Source of the DNA: Lasioglossum baleicum
Taxonomy: Eukaryota > Arthropoda > Insecta > Hymenoptera > Halictidae
Length of the DNA stretch: 64,000 nucleotides
Direction of reading: 5' to 3'
Assembly (NCBI RefSeq): GCF_051020765.1
Contig: NC_134940.1
Location: 15,699,712-15,763,711 of the forward strand
Shown in pieces: positions 1 through 12,269 of this stretch; position 1 is the first letter of the stretch; the number at the start of each line of letters is the position of its first letter. Below the pieces are notes generated by a model that worked only from the letters and a program-made list of their open reading frames with translations, ran no database searches and was not told the origin of the DNA. Made by a program: the position numbers and the translations under genes.

Positions 1-590
1 TGAAATAATAACTATAGATTAAATGAAGAAAAAAAAGAACTATGGACACGGTAAGAGCGATCACAACAGTTCAATACAAACGAAAACTCTATACAAAAGA
101 CATAAAACATACATAATATACAGATTTACCCTACTAGACGAGTCTTTACTTAAAAGTATCACAATGAAGTATATATTAGCATAATTCTCTGTGTTAAGCT
201 GTCTTTCCCGCGAATGAAAATCAAATTGGATCTATATATGAATGTGTAATATTTATATGTTAGCTCATACGTGTATAGTATATGTTGTGTAAATCCTCTC
301 TCTTGTTAAAACGATACAAAGAATTACACTATATAAAAATAACGTTTCCCTTCCATTTCATCATTTTTGTTTAAAGATAAAATCACATTTCACTGTCATG
401 TGGTAAACACCATCGCAAGAAAACAAACGGAATCTCTTTGCTCTTCTATGTTTCTCTCTCTCTCTCTCTCCCTCTCTCTGCTGTGTACGTGCGTGCGTGT
501 GTGTACGCGCGCACGCGCGCGTGTGTGTGTGTATGTATGTGTGTATATTTAGAGGCGTTGTTCGACGGACTATCATCGGTCAGAGCCGGT
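1..590. other. Probable muskelin 3'UTR / downstream flank
   Basis: AT-rich non-coding DNA lying downstream of the muskelin stop on the minus strand. It contains a pyrimidine tract of CT dinucleotides at about 450-480, followed by a GT/GC alternating tract at about 484-545 that can adopt an alternating purine-pyrimidine structure. The short reading frames here are translations of these simple repeats and are not credible proteins. The end of the transcript cannot be placed. Confidence 0.5.
450..545. repeat. CT and GT/GC microsatellite tract
   Basis: A CT dinucleotide run is followed directly by alternating GT, GC and GTAT units. It lies about 45 bp past the muskelin stop codon, so it is probably transcribed in the 3'UTR as AC/GA-rich RNA. 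Confidence 0.8.
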
Positions 591-3500
591 TCATAATGGT
601 AAAAGATCGATCAGGTTTGCGCGCGGTTGTGTCAACGACTCTGGAAAGAATTCGGTCAGTTCATCGTACAACTCGGTTCTCAATGTGTGAATATCCCGAC
701 TGTTTTGAGCGTACATACACTCGCCCAGGTGACAGAAATTCGCTAACATGGTTTCCGAACTGTTCGAGTTCATGGCCTCTCCTACTAACGAGTTTTGTTC
801 TCTGAATAGAATAGACGTTAACAATTGAAACTGTAACGAAGAAATGAGTATAGAGTTCATTATGCGGAATCATCGAGATAAAACGGTGGTGTTTCACCCA
901 TTACTGAGAAATAATATGGTCAATACCTCTTTCGTCTGTTCCATGTCGTTGTGATCGATGATCTCGGACACTCGGGTCTGCAGGTACTCGAGTGCCTCGA
1001 CGCTGTTGCTCAAGGCCAGTTCTTTGAACTTATGCTTCCTAATCAGAAGCTTGCACCTCTTCAGAATTTCCTCCTGAGAAGGTCTGCACAACTTCAGCTG
1101 CCAGAAGTCGTCGAGTCGCAGATTTCGGAGACAAGATCTTCCCGGATTACCTCCGAATAAGAAATGCACCTAGAGAACGATACCGACGAGGACAAGTCAA
1201 ATTTTTAACATTGTACATGTTTTTTGCTTGGATCGCAATCAAACTTTTAATCTATGAGACAATGTGTAATTCCTCGATACATATACAGTAAACCCTCCTA
1301 TAACGAAGAGCACAAATTGCAATTTGATTCGTAACAATGTTTAATTTAATTTTATCTGATTTGTACTAATTCTGAATTTCTTGTAACGCGGTACGAATTA
1401 ATCGCGTTATGGGAGGGTTGACTATACTGTTCTCCTCTGAAGACGATGCCTACCTTTTTCACATGATCGTAGACCAACTGGTGCGCGAATCGCGGGCACG
1501 GGACGAAGTCTTGCATTTTGTTCCAGTACTTCTCCCCGACGTTCTCGTGTCGGTAGATGCAAGACCATTTGTTGTTCTCGATGTTATACACCCAGAACGA
1601 ATTCTGCACGTTGTCGTCCCTCTTGTCTTTGTCTTTACTCAAACCCTGCGCGAAAATACAGAGAAGAACATTTGAAAACCGTGCGTACAGTACGTTTGTA
1701 TAGCTATACACGTTGATCAAAAACTTCCGACACGAACCGACAGAACATAAATTTCTCCCAATTCAGGATCGATCGTCGCCCTCTGCGTGAAACCAGCCGC
1801 CGGCACGTGGTTCGAATCTCTTGAACTAGAATCATTGAAGTTTATATGCTCTATGTGATTCGTGTCGATCTCATAGGTGACAAAGTCGCTAAGATACTCT
1901 TTGCCCCTTTGACCCGCAAAAATGTACAGTTTCCTTGAGCCCTGCGACAGACCATGAAAGTTTAATTTTTATAGCTCTCAATCGACACGAACATAATTCG
2001 ACAAACATTTTCATAGCGCGTACCGGATGAAAGAGCATAGAATGGCCAGCTCTGGATCGGATAGTTGGTACACTCGGAGGGCACGGTCTCGCAATGTCGC
2101 AAGCTAGTTTGGTCCAAGTACCCGTTGGCACGTGGTAAGAGTACAGCCCAGAGAAAATTGGCTCGGTCGAGTTTGGTATCATACGATATTCGTACTCCTC
2201 GGAACTGTTGATCAAACCAAACGTTTTACAACGTCAATTGGCCTACAGCTGAATTACCTATGGGCTAACGGAGCTTACATATTAGGAGAAACAACAACAC
2301 GGCCACCGAAAATATAAATCGTTCGCTTCTCAACGTCCATGGACATCTGGTGATCAAAAATTAGCTCCGGTCCACCCACAGCCTCCGTGTCCTCCGATAT
2401 CTGGGTCCATTTGTTCGATTCGATGTCGTAGACGAAAAAATCGCTTTTCAAGTTCTCCATTTTTCTATACTGCGTGTCCAGATACCTCCCTAGGATGAAA
2501 AGCTGTCGACGCTCGGGGTCCAAACACATTTTGTGGCAGGATCTCGCGCTCGGTCCACCCTGATATCGATAATTGACGAGATATTTGATGCTTTTGAGTT
2601 AGTTGGGACAACCGGTATCGTATCTTCATCGAACAATTAGTCTCTCCTTGCTTACCACAGCTTCTGCATCTTTACAGATGATGGTCCACTTGTTGGTGGC
2701 TATATTGTACGCCCACAAATCTGAAAGATCTTTATTTCCATCCCACCCCCCAAAGAGGTACACGAGCTCAGCGCTCGGGTCAAGCACCATTTGATGGCCG
2801 CCTCTCATCCCAGGCTTTGGATCGTCCGTCGACAATTTTGTCCAGACTGCTCTGTAGGTTTGAGCATGGATGTAATCATTCAAAAGGCCCACTGTAATGT
2901 AAATCGTACTACTTTCTAGGGTTGCAGAAAATTATTTCATTGCTTCGAGGCAAGACAATGAATGAAAACTCACTCATTACTATGTTAGTGATAAAATGTT
3001 CTGCTTGCAGATAATCCCCCTTCGTCACCAACAAATCGTACAACAGGGTCAATCTAGGATCCTCCAATGAAACCCCTGTAACCCTTCGCAACGTTTCCAT
3101 GATCTCCGGTTGCTCCAGTCTTCTAAAGTGTTTCATGCAGAGTCTTATTACTTCTTTCTGACGATACTGAAACAAACGATCGTCAGTTTCTTCGTACAAA
3201 GAAGGGACAGCATCTCGGGAGAAATATTATCGGCTGTACTTACCACATTGAACCATTCGATGCTAGGTCTGACTACTTTAGGATCGTCGATTCCGGTTAG
3301 TCGTACATACCAGATAGAGAAATTGAAACTGGGACCCCAAGATTGCAATGGCAGAATTTTAACGTATCGAACTGGAAAGTAATTGTCTTTGTTTCCTACT
3401 ATATGCTTCAAATCGAACGTTTCGGGCGTAGAATCATTTTTCAATCCACTAGAAAAGAACGGACACAGTTATACAGCGTGCATACCTTTACATCGCAATT

Positions 3501-4181
3501 TTCCGACTTACCTCTCTAACAACTCCATCATGTTTTCTGATTCCAAACCGCCATATACCTTGAACTTTTTTATGTTGCATACGTGTGTTTTCTCGTACTT
3601 TCCGAAAGTAATTGTCTTCACTATCGACGAGCATTGCAACTTTAGTATGAGAAACTAAACAACGAATACAGTCTTACAGTTATTTGACAAGCATCAAGCA
3701 ATAAATGTTAAGGAGAATCGGCGCTTGGAACGATCCCAAGGGTTTCTAATCATTTATATTTATATTATTGATAAAATTTGAAACGATGTTTACCTGTGGA
3801 TGATTGTCAATATCTGACGACCAGCGCGATGTCTGATCCGACGGTTTGTCTATGAGGATATTTCTACGAGAAGAACGAAGAACGTTAATCGAAAATATGC
3901 TGAGAAATCCGGTGCGATCAGGCTGTTCATTTATTGAATAATCTCGCGAGTAGAACGTGTCCGCGTTCTAAATACATCGTAACGGTTACGTTAGGTTAGA
4001 GATATTCGATTACAATGAACAACCATTTGTCCAGCTTATAATTGCGTTGTTGTACTTGCCAGCGAACCGTCCGACGATCGAGAAATACTTACTCTGGCAC
4101 GTAGGACGACGAGAAGCTGGAGTATTTGTAGATTTTGAACTCCAAAACTTTCTGGGAATCGCTATTTTCGTTGGACGCCAT
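591..4181 (-). CDS. MKLN1: Muskelin (discoidin, LisH/CTLH, kelch)
   Basis: Muskelin is the kelch subunit associated with the CTLH (GID-type) ubiquitin ligase and is also linked to cell spreading and vesicle trafficking. Twelve exons (plus-strand coordinates, 5' to 3' of the gene): 4093-4181, 3794-3863, 3512-3654, 3244-3448, 2974-3166, 2656-2891, 2279-2559, 2024-2204, 1738-1941, 1454-1645, 927-1169, 591-830. They sum to 2277 nt, 758 aa, close to vertebrate muskelin (about 735 aa). The N-terminal discoidin-like part carries the conserved SWGPSFNFSIWYV stretch. The LisH/CTLH segment follows (ending near TKGDYLQAEHF), then kelch repeats such as GGHQMV..YLFGGWDG, and the C-terminus ends FFPESLTQP..NLIDLLPL as in the family. 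The start MASNENS is the only ATG in frame before the conserved YSSFSSSYVPENI. The donor after exon 9 (GTTCGT at 1732-1737) is non-consensus. Confidence 0.93.
1284..1427. mobile_element. Short MITE with pogo-like ends, copy 1
   Basis: It lies in a muskelin intron (1170-1453). The left end reads TACAGTAAACCCTCCTATAACG, in two parts CAGTAAACCC and TCCTATAACG, and the right end is its imperfect inverted copy, with CGTTATGGGAGGGTT. A second copy, in opposite orientation, lies at about 61567-61703 and shares most of the interior, including ATTCGTACCGCGTTAC and CAGAATTAGTACA. TA at the border and CAGT..AACCCTC ends are typical of Tc1/mariner-pogo derivatives. No coding capacity. Confidence 0.7.
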
Positions 4182-4684
4182 GTTACACAAATGACATAAG
4201 CTCTCTCTAACCGCTAAACGTGTGTGTGCGATTCTTCATAGACACAATATCGGCGAACGAGCGCCATGAGAAGAAAACATGACCCGGTGAGGACAGTGAC
4301 GGTTGCTACTGTAGTGTCTAAATACGACAAATACGACAGTACACGTTTAATCTTTATCCAGCTCTGTGACTCGGCATATTATATTTATTATTGCTCGTTC
4401 TTTGCACGATTGCTACCTTTGAATAAAATATGAAACGCTGATGTAACGTTCAAATCATGTATTTGTCCATAGATGTGTGTAACACTCGAGGATCTCGGTT
4501 TTTTTATTTACACGCTATGTTAACGAATCCATAAATACATACATCTTATCCTGTCATGTAAACTCGATGTGGATATAGCGTCGCGCGACTTTCGTGGCGA
4601 ATACAAAACATAAAAATATACACAATGTACAGTTGTAGATAGAGATGTTACCAAGGACAGAGAAGTTACAACAAAAAAATATAC

Positions 4685-4722
<38 letters not shown>

Positions 4723-5841
4723 GTATGTATATATATACCATATACCTGTGTTTCTACACACGTGTATATGTAGGCATTGTCCGTTGAACTTACATTTCAA
4801 GCGAAACACGACGGGCTACTTTGGCAGAAACGTAACCGCACGACAACAAAGCACCCTAACTGAAGCTGCCCGATTATGATTCTTTTATCGACTGATTCGT
4901 TTAATAATTGTATAAAGAGAACTTTAATAATTCCCTTATGTTCCAAATGATCAAACGATATCGCTGTCTACCAAACAACTTCTTAGAAAATTCTGATTTA
5001 TTTATCTTTGATTTTCGAAAGATCATTCGTCGTTACCAGTACATAAAACGCGTAAAAAACTTTCCTCGGGCTTGTTGCAACGCGACTAGACGCATCGTCA
5101 TTGTGCTCGTGATTCGTTTGAATCTTAAGTTGAACGGACAACGCATGAGCTTGTGTACAAGATCGTATATTACCGAACAGGGCGAACCAACGTGTTTGTA
5201 CAAATGTTACGTTCGTTCTCCGCACCGGTAGTCTGGTCACCCGAGACGCTACCTAATTAATTGGCCCCTCCTGACAATATTACAGGTATCGTTACCATAT
5301 CCGATGGAAATTCCATAAAAATGTTCTGCCCCCAACGCCCTCCCCCCACGAAACGCTAACATCGACCTACCAAGTGGGCGAAAGCGCAGTTCACGAGGTT
5401 TCTGATTTGCTAGACGACAAGAACGCGGTACAGAACAGAGTACGCACTTGGTAACTTACCGTTAATAAAATATTACAACGTTTGCATTCGGTACTCGAAG
5501 ACATTTTGTTCAATCTATAACCACAGACGCGACGAGAGTTCCAATAAGGGTCGCGTTAACGCGCGCAAAACCCAACACCGTGCGAAAGCATCTTCCGCCC
5601 TCGTCTTGTAATTTCTCTTATCTTGTAAAAGTATTGTAACTATATCCGTTAAATCCAAAAATAAAGATTAAAACATGTTGAAGGAAAGCGTTATCGTATC
5701 CTCCCCGCGCCTGTGTGTTACGGATTGATCTTCCGCTTACGCATGCATTTCTCTTTTCTTTTTATGTACACAGAGTCAGGTATCACTGATTTAACTAAAA
5801 AAGAATTCGCTCGAGAGAATATTCAAGAGCACTCTCAGAGC
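4182..5841. other. Intergenic region between muskelin 5' end and UBE3C 3' end
   Basis: It holds the muskelin promoter side (just above 4181) and, on the other side, the probable UBE3C 3'UTR. A TA/TATG microsatellite lies at about 4682-4740. The short frames at 4685-5240 and 5713-5898 lack splice partners, start context or family resemblance. I see no convincing gene. Confidence 0.5.
4682..4740. repeat. TA/TATG microsatellite
   Basis: Alternating TA with interspersed ATGTAT units. It has no coding role; the frames across it only spell Tyr-Ile repeats. Confidence 0.8.
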
Positions 5842-8800
5842 TTAACTCAGTTCAAAGCCTGCGCCGGCTTGTATAGCGTACAAAAGTTTCTCGCGTAGAG
5901 TCTTCTCGTCCGGAAACTCTGGGAGCTTCAGCAAATTCATACAGGTACTGGAAGTCGGCAAGTGATCTACACTGCCGGCTTGTTGAATGCAAAATGGCGG
6001 GTCGAGTTCCTGAAATGTTAACAATCATTCTATTAGAAACGAAACGGAGGAATAAGAAGAGAGATTTCGATAAAACAGTGTGCCCGACTGTGAACCAGAA
6101 TTGGCCATCATTCGAATAACGAATAACGAATGGGAAATCATTTATTCGTTATTCAAAATAATGTTTGTCCAACTCCGCTGCGAACGAATAATAATAATGG
6201 TGAAAAGCGCTAGCAAACGGGCATACTTTGAATCCAAGTAGAGGTGGTCGGCTGCAGCTGGTAACGAACTTGAGCAACAACCTCTTCTGTTGGTCGTTGA
6301 ACTCGTTGACGACCTTCCAGAATACGGTGATGGTAGGATGATCAGGAGCGTAGCCTCCTGTGTAGTTGGTGTGCTGCTTCAAGTCGTTCACGTCGACTGG
6401 TATCTGGGCGCCGGATATCAGAACTTGCAACTCCTTATTGCTGAACATCTGAACCCAGTCCATCGGGACTACGTTGCCGATGCCCTGCTTGAACGCATAG
6501 CATTGCGCGCGAATCTGTTTGTTCAGCTTGTAGTCGGCTATCAAATGAATGTACTCAATGCGGTTGTGATTGGTCACCGGTATATTAGCACCGCTCGGTT
6601 TCAGCTCGTCGACTCGTCGTTCGCCAAGTTCGTCCGACAGTATCGTGAAATCCAAGCCGAGATCCGCGACGTCACCCTTGTAACTCTTCAGATACAACAG
6701 GTTCCTATACATAACGGGATCCAACGAGGCTAAGTGATGGACATCGACGTCCGACTGACGGCCGACGATCTTCGACAGGAAGAACTCCGCGAACGGAAGC
6801 TCTACCAACAGATTCTCGTACAGAGCCTTGCCGAGTATCCTGCCGATGAAATAATAATGCTTCGGGAAATCGTCAACCAATGATTGCACCGTCGGATTCG
6901 GGTACAACATGTTGTCCTTGGTGAGCCTGAAAAAGCCCCGGTTCGGGTCGAAACAGGTTTTTAACAGTTCCGACAGAAACTCCCTGAACAGACCGCCGCC
7001 GTCTACGCCAGCCTCCTCCAATCCCGCGGAATTGACCAACTGCACGCGCATTTTCAACCGCAGCTCCGCCTCCTTCTCCGGGGACAACTTTTGGAACGCA
7101 TCCTCGTAGAGATAGTTCCTCCGTACAGATATTGTGATTGACGGCCCTTGCAGAAAGTGTGTCATTTCGCCTTGTTGCTCGGACTTGTCCCGGTAAATTA
7201 ACGACTGAAACACTATCACACGGTCGTTGAACGGCACGACGAACGGTATCTCGCGGAGCAACGTCAACGTTCGAACCTCTCTCGAAGACAATGGCGGACC
7301 CTCCTCCAAGTCCTCTCTGGTGAACACCCGGAGCCCTTGGAACGGTACGTATTCCCGCAGCCGACGTCTATGGAACGTAAAATTCTGCGGCTTGTCGATG
7401 GGTATCAAGATATTCGAGGCGAACCAGTGGCCTTCCGGACAGAATTGCTGTCTCAGGTCTCTTGTGTACAGCTGGCGAAGCAGACCGACGGTCACCTTGA
7501 ACAGATGCGTCCAGATCTTGGTGTCCTGCTGGGTCTGTATCGGACAAGATGACCCGAGAACCGCGTCCTTATAGTCGTTTCGCACGGTCGGTTTACTGTC
7601 GGGGAACGCTAGCTCTACCAGGCCCAGGCAAACACCTTTCAAATGGCTGGACAGCGCCACGAGCTCGGAAATCGTGAATGGCATCGTCTGCTGTCCGTTT
7701 GTATCCAACGCTTGCTCGCTCGTCGGCGTCCTCGTAGTCGTTTCAATGAAAAACTCTGTATCGTGTAACGTGGCGATCAGTAAGCTAAACAACGAACAAA
7801 ACACGACCAGAAGCGGGACGATCTTTTTCGTATCCTCGCTGGAGAGGCCGAGGCCTCGCGACATGATCTGCAGCAACGGTGTCGCTCCGCCAAACAACGA
7901 CACTTGACAAACCGATAACAGAGCGGTCCATAAGTTTTTGAGGAATACAGGCTTGAATGCGAGCATGTACAACAATTTATACTTATGTATGGCTAGTTTG
8001 TTGGAGATTAGCAAATGATGGCATAGTTGGCACAGTGGTTGCAACACCGTCGGATCTTTGGTCCGATCCACTGCCGACAGTATCTCCTGAACGCGGTGCT
8101 GCTCGTTCAGCATCTCCAGGCACTGGTGTAGAATGTCGGCCTGCTCCTCGTCGATCATGCTAGCGTTCGATTCCCTGTCCGAATCATCTGCTTGATCTAT
8201 GTTCTCCTCGGCGGCCAACGGAACGATCATCGAACTCATCGCGGCAAGAACTTGCAGATAATTAATTAGGACGTCCTTCGATTTGTATGTTGCTGTAACG
8301 AGAAAACGTCTCGTCAACCCGACAAACTCTTTCCATTCTATTTTTTCCTCGTCGATGATCCATTTTTATATACTTACACAAACGATTCGATTCTAACGAT
8401 AAAATGGAATAAAATAAACTCGTTGTACACTCTATTTGGACTCTATTGATGCAGTCGATCAGTTGATCATATGGAAATTCTTTGTATTCGGCTAGCGATG
8501 GAATAATAAACATTCGAATTGGATCAGACAGTTTCAGCGAGAAAACGCTTCTACAGAGTTCCTTTAAGACGAGCTCGGAGAAATCATCCTTTTGATCTAG
8601 ATAGCCGATCAAGTCCAATGGTCGTTTTATCATGTCCACTAAACACTTTGAGAGCGGAGTTGGTGGGATAGCGCTCGGCTCTAACATAGGTGGAACTTTC
8701 TCGTCTATCAACTTCCTTAATCGATCAAAGTATTTATGTTTTATCAAATATACAAAGATTATTTCTAAATATTTATAACTGTGTTCTCCTAACGTCTTTT

Positions 8801-9401
8801 CTGTATCGTCACGACTAGTAAATGTTTCTAAAGCCCTTAACGGTATCGCCAGTGAACTGGCTCCATCTATTAGGGCTTCCGAATTGTGTTGCATACACAT
8901 ACGAAGCATCCATCTGTAAAATATTTCGTTAATACATAAGCTTACCATGTGTCTGTTATTGCATTGTCAACGTTACCTCAATCTCCATAACCATTCGGGA
9001 CAGTTTACACACTTTTGTTTGATCTCTTGTTCGTGCATTAAAAAATGTTGGAACATCCAAATCAGCCTACCGCTGTCCAAAGTGTAATCGTAAAAGAATA
9101 ATATCTTTCGAAAATACACTATCAAGTCCTCCAAATTTAAATTTCTAAGACCAGTGATTTGTTGCAGCTCATCGAATTCTTTTCTCACGATTATTTTCGT
9201 GCGTTTCCGAACGATAAAACCGCAAACGAACGCTTGAATTTTCAAGGCTGCATAGTGTCTTCTGCGCTGCTGCTCCCGTTTTAAACGCTCCAATTGGGCA
9301 TGTTGCAATAGCAGTGACTTTTCCGCTCTATCATCTCTCCTGCTCGCACCGGCTAAATTTTGTTGTGGTTTACGTCTGTAATCTCCTTCGAAACTGTACA
9401 T
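5842..9401 (-). CDS. UBE3C: HECT E3 ubiquitin ligase, UBE3C type
   Basis: UBE3C works with the proteasome, extending ubiquitin chains (K29/K48-linked) on substrates. Four coding exons: 8977-9401, 8378-8913, 6227-8292 and 5842-6009, summing to 3195 nt, 1064 aa (human about 1083). The protein begins MYSFEGDYRRKP, the family's N-terminal signature, followed by an IQ-like motif (ALKIQAFVCGFIVRKR, about residues 48-63). The large third exon carries most of the C-terminal HECT domain, with VDGGGLFREFL, YFIGRILGKALYE and TNYTGGY. The last exon carries the catalytic cysteine in LPTSSTCMNLLKLPEF and ends AIQAGAGFELS. The catalytic Cys exon is separated from the rest by a 217-bp intron. An in-frame ATG at 9443 would add 14 residues; I prefer 9401 (or 9404) because orthologues start at M-[FY]-SFEGD. 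A candidate 5'UTR intron with acceptor near 9446 suggests an upstream non-coding exon. Confidence 0.94.
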
Positions 9402-9404
9402 CAT

Positions 9405-11004
9405 GAATTTATGTTTCCTCAATAACATAGCAGGTTTACTCATCTCTAAAACGCATCGCCAGGCCGATTAATATTTGTCATTGTTGTCATGGATCGAGTG
9501 TAGTAGAAAATGCCCAATATCTTTGATTACTCACCATAGAGGAAAACTTACTGTACACGGATACAGTAACGGCTCCATAGTTAACTGCAATTGAAAGATC
9601 ATTGCAGTCACAGAACCGCCACAGAGCATTCTTACAGAAACGAAACTCGTTTGTCGGAACCTTTACTGTCCGTGAGTACCGTGAGCCCGAAATTTTCGAT
9701 CTACATACGGACAGTGCTGCTTGGTGCTGCTGCTTCCATCAAATCAAATGATATCTCTTGATATCTCTGCTCTGTACTCCGAGCTTCTGAAGAAAAAATG
9801 AAACGAGATAGACTGCATGCGAGAATTGGAAACGTCGGAAAGCGCGGCAATATTTGAAATGTAGCGTGATAGAAAACGCTCAACGAATATACACAATTCC
9901 ATAAACTGAATATTATTAAAAATGTTATTCTTATCGTGTCGAATATGCAACTAAATGTTCTCGTATATTTCAAATAAATTTCATATCCTTTTAATGGAAA
10001 TTTAAACATTGAAACGCACTATACATATGCACTTCTCAAGCTACGTTCATAGTGCAGAAATTTGCAACTCATGCGCACAATGACGAAAGAATCTACTTAT
10101 GGACGCATGCGCCCTATAGAAATAGATTACCGAAAGATACCGGAGCTTCGCTTTATAAAAATGGTGGCGCTTATGGTCACACGACGAACCTTTTATTGGT
10201 CTATTTTACACCAGTTCAATGTGTATTTGTTTAAAATAAGCCTGAGCCAAAATCCTTGATAACTCTGCTCGTCCTTGTGAACGAAACGAACTACGAAGTA
10301 CTGCTGCTTTCAAACGACAAGGTTACAGACAAATGCACTTCTGTTCACGCGGTGCATTATACCGCTTCTGTTCTTCCTCAATAAATTATTCAACGAATGT
10401 ATATAAACTTCTCTGTAATATAAAAAAAAACAAATATTCATGACCTTGTTCCAGTATACATATTTCTCAAAAAAAAAAAAAAAAATGTAAATATAGGGTC
10501 CATTCCGTTGCACGCATAATGACGCATAATGCGCATACACTGTATAGTGTAGTATAAGAGTCCCTCATGGAGTCTCTATGCATACACTATACAGTGGGTG
10601 CATTCCGATTCACGCATGATGCGCATACACTGTATAGTGTATGCATAGAGACTCCTATACTACACTATACAGTGTATGCGCATCATGCGTGAATCGGAAT
10701 GGACCCAGTGTATGCGCATTATGCGTGCAACGGAACTTAGACCATATTAGGTATATATATATGGTCTAAGAACGGAATGGACCCATATATATATATATAT
10801 ATATATATGTGTACCTTGTGTACACACGCGCACTGATTGGAGTATCTAAAATCAAACGATTCGCGTGAATTCGAATTGTTCTCAGAGTTTCCCGTCTATG
10901 CTGCGCGCTTTTCCATTGATCATCAACCATAAAATAGTGTCTGCTGATCAATTTTGGCGTTTTCTGCTGAATTTCTAACAGAAGTCTGCTGAATCGAGTT
11001 CACG
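9405..11004. other. Intergenic region between UBE3C and calcineurin B
   Basis: Two genes diverge here, so it should hold both promoters. The UBE3C side (9405-9800) includes a possible non-coding first exon. The middle has a palindromic element at 10496-10784, an A-run at about 10470-10485 and a TA run at about 10785-10810. The short frames at 9701-10009 and 10052-10259 have no protein features I recognise. Confidence 0.5.
10496..10784. mobile_element. Palindromic foldback MITE
   Basis: The ends are GGGTCCATTCCGTT and its exact inverse AACGGAATGGACCC, flanked by TA-rich sequence (possible TA target duplication). Inside are several inverted copies of GCGCATACACTGTATAGTGTA and of ATTCCGATTCACGCATGATG, so nearly the whole 289 bp can fold. 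No open frame of note. It lies about 220 bp upstream of the calcineurin B start codon. Confidence 0.75.
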
Positions 11005-12269
11005 ATGGTGATTGCATTTAATTAAGTTTAAACTCCTTTTAGTTCCGCAGAACGACAAGTTAAAGTGTTATCATGTATCTAGTTCTGTTTTCGTGCAGTT
11101 TTCTTGAGAAAAACAATCCTTTGTGTGGTTGACGTTATCAAGGTTTGTTATGCTACTAACAGAATACGTAATTTTTTCATTTTCTGCTTTCAGGGTAACG
11201 AAAGTTCATTGCCTATGGAATTATGTTCGAATTGTGAGTCAATATGAAATATTACTTTCGCTACGCACCAAGTAACCTACTTTTATTTGCACTAGCTTTC
11301 CGTTCGTATAATTTAGTCCTTTCGTTCTGAAGCTGTTTCGAACATATCGCAAAAATATTTTATATAATTTCAATGAAATTATTATCGCGATGTACAACTT
11401 CAAAAATCTTTTTCCCTTTTTAATTCATGTACCGCTTCTAATTTATTTTTATCACTAACTAAACATAGCACTCATAAAGTTTTTGTCCCTGTATCTGTTT
11501 GTTCTTTACTGTATAGTGCTACAGTTACATACATATATATGTACACATACGTAGAGCGATCATATTAATACCAGTTTAGAGACAAGCAATATTTAAGCTG
11601 TTTCATCGAAATAATTCTTTTTATTAATACAAAATTAATCAATGTCCCAGTTGATGTCGATGAAATTAGAAGATTGGGAAAACGGTTTAGAAAGTTAGAT
11701 TTGGATAATAGCGGTGCCTTGAGCATCGATGAATTCATGTCATTGCCAGAATTGCAACAAAATCCTTTAGTTCAACGTGTCATCGATATATTCGATGCAG
11801 ATGGTAATGGAGAAGTGGATTTTAAAGAATTTATCCATGGTGTTTCTCAATTCAGTGTCAAGGTATATGAAATATACTTATACTAAGAGCCTTTCTAAAA
11901 ACATTCTATTCAAATAGAGTATCTTGTTTTACAGGGTGATAAAGAGAGCAAGTTAAAATTTGCTTTTAGAATTTATGATATGGATAACGATGGTTTCATA
12001 AGCAATGGAGAATTATATCAAGTATTGAAAATGATGGTAGGCAATAATTTAAAAGACACACAACTTCAGCAAATAGTTGATAAAACAATATTGTTTGCTG
12101 ATAAAGACGAAGATGGTAAAATCAGTTTCGAAGAATTCTGTTCTGTAAGTATTAACAAGTATTAACCGGGGTATTACATCTACAATAATTGCATAATATA
12201 TTTGTAATGTTATAATTCCAGATTGTTGGTAATACAGATATTCATAAGAAGATGGTGGTTGATGTTTAA
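11005..12269 (+). CDS. CanB: Calcineurin regulatory subunit B
   Basis: This is the Ca2+-binding regulatory subunit of the phosphatase calcineurin (PP2B). It partners with calcineurin A to dephosphorylate targets such as NFAT-like factors. Exons 11005-11007, 11194-11233, 11651-11862, 11935-12144 and 12222-12269 sum to 513 nt, 170 aa, the exact family length. The first coding exon holds only the ATG (M), followed by a 186-bp intron and GNESSLPMELCSN; MGN is the N-myristoylation start of the family. Four EF-hand loops are visible: DLDNSGALSIDE, DADGNGEVDFKE, DMDNDGFISNGE and DKDEDGKISFEE. The C-terminus DIHKKMVVDV is the conserved end. The start is firm because the initiator ATG is immediately followed by a consensus-type donor (GTGATT) and the acceptor restores M-G-N. 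Confidence 0.96.

Noticed and set aside
6290..6733. 147-codon plus-strand frame inside the HECT exon
   Set aside because: Antisense shadow of the UBE3C HECT domain, whose minus-strand frame is longer and matches a known family.
9701..10009. 102-codon minus-strand frame upstream of UBE3C
   Set aside because: Phe/Ile-rich, no start or splice support and no similarity to UBE3C or other families; likely promoter/5'UTR DNA.
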